From Sabethes cyaneus (taxonomy: Eukaryota; Arthropoda; Insecta; Diptera; Culicidae): DNA of 64,000 nt. The stretch lies in contig NC_071355.1 in assembly GCF_943734655.1 (NCBI RefSeq), positions 238,090,027 to 238,154,026 on the forward strand, in the 5' to 3' direction. The translations under genes and the position numbers were made by a program. A model generated the notes under the pieces. The model saw nothing but the letters and a program-made list of their open reading frames with translations, was not told where the DNA came from and made no database searches. Positions 56,766 to 64,000 of this stretch are shown here, in pieces; within the stretch, counting starts at the first letter, position 1; the number at the start of each line of letters is the position of its first letter.

Positions 56766-57510
56766 ATGCGTAAGTTCTATGAGAAGGTGAACCAATCTTA
56801 TAAAGGGTACACGCCGAAGGCTGACATGTATAGGGAGGCGGATGGAAATCTGGTCATAAACGAATGCGTAGTGATCAACAGGTGGAAACAGTTCTCCGAC
56901 AGGCATCTCAACGGCGATAGAACAAAGGAGACAGAGCGGAAGTTAACCTATGTGCGCCTACAAGTGATAGCACCGTCCTGGCTTCCAATCTCGAAAAGAT
57001 CCCGCGAGATATCAGTCTGCCGAACAATAATAGAGCGACCGAAAACGACCGACTCCCGGCAGAACTATAAAAAAGGCAAAGAACCACTAACAATGGCTTC
57101 CTAGCTTCCCCTCTATATTAAGAAAACTGTAAAATCCTGCTAACCCAGTAAATCGGGCGTATCGATCATACCTCCTAACATAGATGTAAGCAGTGCTCCT
57201 CGTGTACTATTTTCATAAAAGCCTTAAGGCTCCTCTAAGCTACCGTAAACGAGCCAAATCAAATGAATACCAACAATGGCACTTCACTGGATAATTTCAA
57301 GGACTTGAAAGTTGGAGAAACTATCGAAAAAGTTCATGGAAGGTGTGGTTTTTCTACAAAAAGGACGCCAACTCTGAAAGGATTGATAAACGCCGCTTAC
57401 AATGTTCTTTCCCTGATTTTATGACATCCTCTATCCTCCCCAATAGAAAGAGATTTCCTAAGGCAGAATCAGAGGGGCTTTAAAGATGGCTCGTGCTACT
57501 ATGGATTGAC
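56766..57510 (+). mobile_element. Decayed RTE-like LINE
   Basis: Plus-strand NDMRKFYEKVNQSYKGYTPK, DGNLVINECVVINRWKQF and, after decay, LINAAYNVLSLIL with RLSP-like sequence at ~57400-57450. Same family as 10175-13446. Confidence 0.8.
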
Positions 57511-57989
57511 CTTTCGTTACTCGCGCCATCTTCGATTTATAGTACCAGGCTTCTGCCGTGCTCTGCAAAAAAATCAGAGGGGTTGTGTACAAGACACGAC
57601 CGCATATATAGGTGACGCAGGACTACGTAAGTCTCTTTGTAGTAATAGTAGCATGTATTCATGCTTGTAATCATTCGATTCTTCATGTATACATGCTATA
57701 TGCAACATATATACATGCTACATGCGTTGTATGTAACATTTATCAAAGTAGTAACATTGCATACGTTCAATTCTCAAAATATTGTGCATTTGAAAACCAT
57801 TTAACAAAATCAAGAACACAAACTATTGCTTTCCTGCTACTTTACTGAAAGATTGTTTTTATTACCCATGGTTCCCCACGTTGAAGGGATTTTACCAATT
57901 CAATCCTATTTTATCAACAGCACATCTTTTCACTACACTTCTAATGAAACGGCATCGGCAAGCATGCGTATTCATACAGAGTCGTATTA

Positions 57990-58215
57990 TAACCGAACAG
58001 ACCGCCTACTTAGCTTCGAGGTACGATGCTGATCTAACAAACCAGTCGTCGCATGTTCGAATCTCGGCTAGACGGTGCTTGCTTGATAGAGTCAGTAGGA
58101 TCGTTACACTGGCCTCGTAATTTTCCTGTACTCTAATCAGCCGGCTGCGAAGTCTGTCGATAAAGAAGGGTAATGTCTGATGACGGTTTAAGCCCACGAC
58201 TTTGCTTTTATTATA
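57990..58215 (+). repeat. Feilai-like tRNA-related SINE, best copy
   Basis: Head TAGCTTCGAGGTACGATGCT (A-box side) and B box GTTCGAATCTCGGCTAGACG, then the body CTCGTAATTTTCCTGTACTC, GCGAAGTCTGTCGATAAAGA and TTAAGCCCACGACTTTGCTT. Word order agrees with the Feilai SINE of Aedes as I remember it. Five copies of this body are in the window. Confidence 0.8.
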
Positions 58216-58575
58216 ACCGAACACTACAGCTGTAGCACATTTTTCCAACAAAGATATCAAATTCGTCGAGGTTTAATCGTCTCGCAGACGCAGTAAAGAA
58301 TTTGCGATCTGTTGGGACAACGAACCTGTGTCATTTTTTCTGGCACACTTCCCTAACACAGACATCAAATTGGACTAGGTTTATTCGCGTTCGTAAGAAA
58401 TCTGTTGGCACGAGGGGGCTTTGTCACTCTTTCTGGCGTACTTCCCCAGCAAGGACATCAAAATGGTCTAGGTTTAACCGCGGTGTTAAGAAAACTTGTT
58501 GAAATGAGGAAACTTTGTCACTTGTTGTGGCGTACTTCCCAAGCACAGATATCAAATTGGTATAGGTTTAGATCA
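58216..58575. repeat. Minisatellite, ~93-108 bp unit, about four copies
   Basis: The anchor ACATCAAATTGGTCTAGGTT recurs at 58254, 58362, 58455 and 58549; TGTCACTTTTTCTGGCGTACT-like sequence recurs in step. It begins directly at the end of the SINE at 58215. Confidence 0.85.
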
Positions 58576-58689
58576 TCGCAAAGAATCTTCCAACCAATCA
58601 CGAAGCGAGAATTCTGGTAAAACATAGGTTAATTTTTTTCAATTTTTCAATAGTTCAACATCAAGGATCCATACTTTTTTTCATTTGGG

Positions 58690-58880
58690 TCAATTCTTAG
58701 AAGATTTATTGATCGATTGGTGTAAGAATATTGAAAATCGATCGGAAAACCGCTGAGCTATTAGCGTTCAAAACCTTTCATTTTTCGTGACGCTCGCATT
58801 TTTCGATTTTTTGGAATGACACCCTATCTCAAAACTTGCCGTAAGACGTAGTCCTACGTCAAAATCTCAACTCTCGGCGT
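58690..58880 (-). repeat. Dispersed repeat with ACGTAGGACTACGT palindrome (minus)
   Basis: Reverse complement reads TTTTGACGTAGGACTACGTC, then ATAGGGTGTCATTCC, GCGTCACGAAAAATG, GGTTTTGAACGC and ACACCAATCGAT, the same order as 8480-8640. Confidence 0.65.
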
Positions 58881-59584
58881 TTTACTGGCAAAGCGCAGAA
58901 GACGATTCGATTTGCTCTCCATCAATCGGATGTTACCTTCTCCGACGCGACGAGTTTTGTTTTGCTCTGGCAGTGCTTTGCTGCTTTGCTCTGCCGAGAA
59001 ACGAGCATCAGTTTGGTTTCATCTTTCTTTTTCTGCTGGTGCGCTATCGAATGCATGTTCTCAAGGTCACGGAGCAAATCGTTCCAGTTCATATAATTGC
59101 TTATCGCATATTCGCTTTGGGACACGGAGCGAATAGTCTTGTGTCTCGGGTGTGCGAAGAAAATATGAGCTCTGCTTGTCGTTGTGCTCCTTCTGCGCAA
59201 AATGAGTGGTCGTAAAAGAAAACAGTAGGAAACGGTCTACAGAAAACGAAAGCAGTTGATCGTTGTGAATATCAGATTGCTTTGCCTCTGTATGCATAAG
59301 ATGAGCAAAATGAAGCCTGTGTATAGGCATACTAAAACCTAATAGAATACACTCGAATACTAATGCCACTAGGTAAAAAGCATTTGGAATTTTTTTCACC
59401 GTTTGAAACATCTTGGTCAGCGGATTAACTTGGCTGAAAACAGTAATTTTCTTTATTGCTGAAGTCCCGAGATATACCCAGATAAAGTTAACGGTTCACA
59501 GGCGTTGTACAAAATACAACAGCGCGAGTAACGGAGGGTTAATACATTCATGATTCATGCATTCATAATTCGACAAATCCTCTA
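58881..59584. other. No gene recognised
   Basis: Overlapping open frames on both strands around 58920-59400 have no family features. A cluster of TTTGCTCTG/TTTGCTGC words is at 58955-58995. Confidence 0.35.
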
Positions 59585-60360
59585 GTAATGTCGGGAGTAC
59601 AACGTGCCCGCGCATAATATTTTCGAGGATTTCAGGGCAGCATACGATACAGTGGAGCTCGAACAGCTGTGTCAGATAAAGCACGAGAACGGCTTTCTGG
59701 AAAAATGGACGCCGTTGGCTTCTCTGGACAAGTGATGTGCTATATGCGTTTTTTGGGGCACTTTTAAACACTTTGGAATCGCGCAGAGAGTTGCGGCAAG
59801 TAACTCTGTAAGGTAAGAAAACCTTTGGGACGGCGGAGATTATCTAGACCGGAACGAAAATGGAGGCAGGGACGATTGAGTTACAAATCAATGCGTCGAA
59901 AATCAAATATATGGTAGAGAGAGGCTCCAGAGAAAACAGTGTTCGCTTCCCACGGACAATGAATGTTATGGTTGATGAGTCCATATATTTGAGATCTTCA
60001 GTCACCACCGACAACACTACGAGTAAGAAGAGATTCATCGACGCATTCAAACTGGAACTCGAGCCAACTTTGCCCACTGCAAGACGCTTCGATCAAGGAG
60101 CATACGTCGCTACACACAGCTTAACCTTATGAATCCGGTGGTTCTCTACGGACGTCAGATTGTAAATTTCCTTACGGAAGACATACGGACACTTGCCGTA
60201 TCAAGAACGCCGCGGGAATTAGAAATAGAGGGATTCAACGTGCTAGATGGCTCGAATAGCAGGCTGAAGCTGCGTGTGTCGTGACGCTCAAAGAATTAGC
60301 GACAGGACCGAGTGCAGTGGATACAAGTTCTTGATCAGAGACGTAAAATGTACTGGTTGA
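59585..60360 (+). mobile_element. Decayed RTE-like LINE
   Basis: Frameshifted FRGFQGSIRYSGARTA-type remnant of the FIDFKAAYD region at 59620-59700, then INASKIKYMVERGSRENS, RFPRTMNVMVDESIYLRSS, VTTDNTTSKKRFIDAFKLE and VVLYGRQIVNFLTED-like C-terminal sequence. Same family as 10175-13446. Confidence 0.8.
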
Positions 60361-61199
60361 AATTAATATTGTGACCAGTCATGCGGCAGATTTCTAGTAC
60401 ACACGCACCGAGAAGAAATATCAGAATAACGATGATATCGCTTGCTCGTCGGGTCACACACACTTCGGAGCGGCAGAGACACGTTTCAACATTCTAGCAC
60501 CATGCATGACAAAAGGTGTAGTGGTTTTTGGTATTCTCGTTTGCTGCTTCATTCGTATGCCTACAGCTTTTCCCCAAATAATGCGGATTCAAAGAAGAAC
60601 GTTTCCAAACTGCATGTATACTTACAAGAACTTTAAGTAGTGATCAACCACAAAACCGTGCAAAAATTCAACAATTTTCATTACATAAATTTCAGGTGCA
60701 AAACGCATCAATAATTACAGCTTATTTTCTTTTGCTTGTCTATACTATTCCAGCTAGAACTGTAAGCAAAAAGCGGCGAATGCCTGTCACTTCTATACTG
60801 TGACATTTTTTTCGGCTGGTCACAGTGAAGTAAGAGTGTTTGCTTATTATCATGTACGTATTCCAGCTAGTTTCAACACATCAAGAGATAGGCTCTCTCG
60901 ATACAGAAACAATACGAAGCGACGGTACTGGCTGAGATTCTGGCAAATGTATAGAAAAAATGAACCATTTCGGCCCCTGTTCTTGATACAGCGCGCGAGC
61001 CACCCGGGCTTTAAGCTGTTAGATGTAAAAATAAGATTCGGAATAATGTTCTATGTTTTGTTTAGAAACAAAAAGTATGATAAACTACCTTTCTTTTGCT
61101 GTTGGGGTTCGTCACCATGGAATTGTATTTATTATTCTTGTTGATTTTTTTGGTGAGAAAGCGATATTTTCAGCGGACGTTTCGACTTACTTTACACTT
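60361..61199. other. No recognisable content
   Basis: Short open frames only, none with recognisable features. Confidence 0.35.
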
Positions 61200-61935
61200 C
61201 ACCCGAGTAAATGATTATAACAAAAAAAATATCTCAATTAGATAAAAATTACAGAATTTGTTATATTTTTGATCGGACAAAATAATGAGACCAACAGAAT
61301 TATTACAAGTTTTGTTCTTATATCAAAATTTGCTATAATATTGTTATAGAGCAATTCCAGCTCAACTAATAAAACGGTTTGTCTCGACTATTTTTGATTG
61401 CAATGAAATTTTGTTAATACATTGGAACCACGCACGGATTTATTTTCCATGAAACATATTTTGATCAAGAGTAACTTTCAATAAGGGCGTATTTAGAAAG
61501 GAGATTTTTTTTTCAAAAATTTTATCTCGAAAATTACTTATTTTATGAAAAGGACGTCAAAGGAAAAGTTGTAGTAAATTAACTATATTTTCAGAAAAAA
61601 AATACACTGAAGAAAAAACTTTGTCTGCATGGCTTCGTCTTTAACAATTTTGTCGAAATAAAATGTCGATATAACAGATAAAGGCAAAGATGTTTTTGTT
61701 ATATTTTAACAAAATTATAACAAAACCTGGTAGAAATATTACAACAAATTTTGATATAATTTTGTTCTGAACAAAACAAATTTAGTTTTATTTTTGCTAC
61801 AGCTGCTTAGAAGTTCTGATAGAATTTTTAATATTTTAACTACTTACGAGTCCAATATTATAACAAATCATGTTAGAAAAACCGTCGCAACAAAATATCA
61901 TGATTTGTTATAATTTTGTTATGTTTGTCTCATCG
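61200..61935. repeat. AT-rich repeat region with (ATAACAAAATTATAAC)-type words
   Basis: Many direct and inverted copies of TTGTTATAATTTTGTTAT-like words at 61205-61350 and 61690-61925. GTAAATGA occurs at the left edge and, inverted, at the right (61213, ~61945), suggesting a transposon-like unit with inverted ends; boundaries uncertain. Confidence 0.5.
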
Positions 61936-62104
61936 CCTGGCAGTCATTTACTACATTTACATTTTACATTTATCCATTATAAGAGCAGAAAATAACAGCG
62001 TCTGACCCGCGAGCGGACGGCTGAATTAAGAAATCTGTTGTCTTGCGCACTAATATCAAGATAAATAGTAGTCCCATTGCGAGATTCGCTAGGGCGCTAA
62101 TAAG

Positions 62105-62262
62105 TCGACCAATCCAACGACTAATGAATTAAATTTTGCACGCGATTATGAGGAACGTGCTGCATGAGTCAAATGTGCTGTACTCTAATAGTCTGTTGAA
62201 GTCTATCGATAAAGAAGGGTCAAGTCTTAGAAAAGACGTTTAATCCCACGGCTTTTTTAGGT
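62105..62262 (+). repeat. Feilai-like SINE, diverged copy
   Basis: Reads GTGCTGTACTCTAATAGTCT, GAAGTCTATCGATAAAGAAG, GGTCAAGTCTTAGAAAAGAC and TTTAATCCCACGGCTTTT. The head is poorly preserved. Confidence 0.65.
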
Positions 62263-63696
62263 CAGGATTGACTGGAATGGGGCATTGAGTTTTTGACACG
62301 GTATGAGCCATTCCGTTTCTAAGCTGCTGAAGAAAGATTGAGGATAAGAAACAGACAAATTGTACAAAAGATCATCATGTCAATCTACTTTTAGGGATTT
62401 ACTTTAGAGGCTCTTAAGACGAGCGAGTAATGCATCGATTATAGGTTCAGTCATTTTCAGCAACGAAAGTGGATTTCCGAACTGAGATTGAATGGGTTCG
62501 TTTTGAATGTAAAGTTATCGAAAATCGCTAGAGGTAACTACAGTATTCATGCTACCACCAGGTTTTATTATGAATTTATTACAGAATATAATAAAATACA
62601 GATTGTTACTTAGAGATATTCTAGTTCGATTTTAACACATCAATAGTCGGGAATAAGGATGATGAACGCAATTCTGGCAAATTCTGGAGAAGTCTTGAGA
62701 TATTATACAGACCAAGCTGCATATTGTTTTATATTTGTGTTCCTCACTTAGAAATTGAACATCTGATCAAAATACAAACTTTTAATAGTAATCATCTAAT
62801 TTACAACTAAAGTATAACTATTATGCAGAACATTGATTAAATATTTGTTGCGCACTTCACTTCTTTCCATCGATCTGGCAACCCTATTGTTTAGTGTTTT
62901 TTTTATATTTCCTCTCTACTGTATCATCAAATAGATTTACTTTCGTCGTATTTTTTTTCGGAACTCGCTGGTGGAACCACATCATCGTATCGGACGAAGT
63001 GACTATCATCACTTTGGTCGTGAAAAACGGTCGGTTTTTAAGCTGGCATGGGACTGTCCATTTCAGCAGTTCCATAGGCAAAAAATTCAGCGCCCAAATG
63101 CAAATCACAAGTGAAACCAGGCACCAGGCGCGGAAAGCGCCCTTCCGGTGGGTTGATGTTTTTTTATTCTTCAAAAACAAGAGTCCACTATGGGAATCAG
63201 CGCAATTCATTCGTTCGGTTGCCGGGTTCGGAAGTGCGGATTTTCGTCACGTCCTTTTTGACACGGTATTATTTTATATTGGGGATTTTTTTTGCGGGCT
63301 TATCCCCTTTGCTATTCAGAGTTGGTCTTTTAAATTAAGGCAAGAAAAAGCACGTTTGCTGCTTGCTGATTTGCTCTGATTGTAACGAAATTCTGTTGGA
63401 ATTCTTTCCGGTGAAATTTATCGAAGCAAATTGATTTGTGGTGCATGCTGTTAAGAAAACCAAGAAAACACGACACTGCTCTTAGTTTTTTTCAAAACTG
63501 CTGTCGATTGATGCGCGGATCGTAGCAAGCTGTGGAATGTTTTCTTATGTGCCTCAAAAAATGCTTTCAATTCCATGTGGAGTTGAAGCAAAAACAGTTT
63601 TTAGTTAAAAAGCTTTAGTGTTAATGGTAAAAAGGCTATAATTTAGTGCAGAAACGATTTATAATTTGCAGTTGATTGTAGTGAATAAAATTAACG
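62263..63696. other. Putative upstream region of a plus-strand gene
   Basis: No transposon seen. Open frames on both strands at 62884-63379 lack family similarity. By position the last few hundred bases may be 5' UTR and promoter of the exon at 63697. Confidence 0.35.
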
Positions 63697-63747
63697 ATGA
63701 ATAAAGTTCGTCGATGGGGAGAGAAGCTACAGGACTCGCTGGAAAAG
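63697..63747 (+). CDS. Candidate first coding exon of an unidentified gene
   Basis: ATG at 63697 opens 17 codons (MNKVRRWGEKLQDSLEK) ending at a good donor, AAG/GTAGGT. In-frame continuation past the donor meets no useful frame, and the amphipathic, charged peptide looks like a real N-terminus. The rest of the gene would be beyond the window. I cannot name the product. Confidence 0.35.
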
Positions 63748-64000
63748 GTAGGTACTATTTGAGGTTAGTTTAATTAACTCGGGACTGATTTCGATAACGA
63801 AGTAATCAATTTGTCGTCTGATTTTTCAGTTAACTTTTTTGAAAGATCTAGTCTATATAATAACAAGGAGTAATTAGAAATTCTAATTAAACAGGTCAAA
63901 ATTAGTAATGAAATATTATAGCAAAGAGGCAAAGTCCGGGAGATTGTTAGTTTTCCGAGAAATTTTTTGCGAGTTGGTTTCCGTGAATATTTTCCTTGTT

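Noticed and set aside
58922..59411. Overlapping frames on both strands near 59 kb
   Set aside because: No family similarity, no start context or splice support; likely chance frames in repetitive DNA.
62894..63379. 161-codon plus-strand frame
   Set aside because: Overlaps a 108-codon minus-strand frame; no domain, signal or splice logic; AT-rich chance frame upstream of the candidate exon.

Overview
This window is nuclear DNA from an insect and most likely a mosquito of the Aedes/Culex group (inference). The evidence is intron-containing genes with GT-AG splice sites, a secreted protein with insect-type chitin-binding domains, a DD37E Tc1-type transposon (a family described from mosquitoes), tRNA-related SINEs resembling Feilai of Aedes, and dense layers of LINE, Bel/Pao, Tigger, mariner and Transib remains. 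There is no bacterial or viral gene organisation and no CRISPR array.

Two host genes are well supported, both on the minus strand. The first (2016-17124) is a two-exon gene for a secreted protein of about 876 residues: signal peptide, one N-terminal peritrophin-A (CBM14) domain, a long low-complexity region and two C-terminal CBM14 domains. Its 12.5-kb intron splits the first chitin-binding domain and is filled with transposon debris. The second (38503-50799, 5' end not seen) is a C2H2 zinc-finger gene with seven exons in frame: an acidic, low-complexity N-terminal part with degenerate fingers, then 15 canonical fingers that read as three copies of one five-finger module. Its 9.1-kb intron (39390-48444) is again a transposon dump. 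A third gene may begin on the plus strand at 63697, where a 17-codon exon ends at a good splice donor.

Layout: 1-1315 pure (GTCT)n; 1316-1630 LINE scrap; 2016-4414 chitin-binding exon 2; 4415-16892 intron (RTE-like and Jockey LINEs, MITEs, a deleted DD37E element); 16893-17124 exon 1; 18212-22745 truncated Bel/Pao element with LINE insertion, minisatellite and a TA-flanked inverted-repeat element; 23430-25561 Transib-type fold-back with a nested Tigger MITE; 26036-30794 a block without recognisable transposons or genes; 30795-33780 Tigger and Jockey relics; 34511-36420 MITE, SINE and a nearly intact DD37E transposon; 36645-36800 a Penelope/retrozyme-like unit with a hammerhead ribozyme; 38344-50799 zinc-finger gene; 50800-63696 mostly anonymous DNA with Jockey, RTE, copia-like, SINE and minisatellite pieces.

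The most unusual items are the hammerhead ribozyme (36703-36760), two long fold-back elements whose ends carry the RAG-signal-like heptamer CACAGTG with GC-rich 5-bp target duplications, and the three-times-five zinc-finger array. Transposon family names rest on motifs recalled without a database search; the splice junctions, terminal repeats and target duplications were read directly from the sequence.
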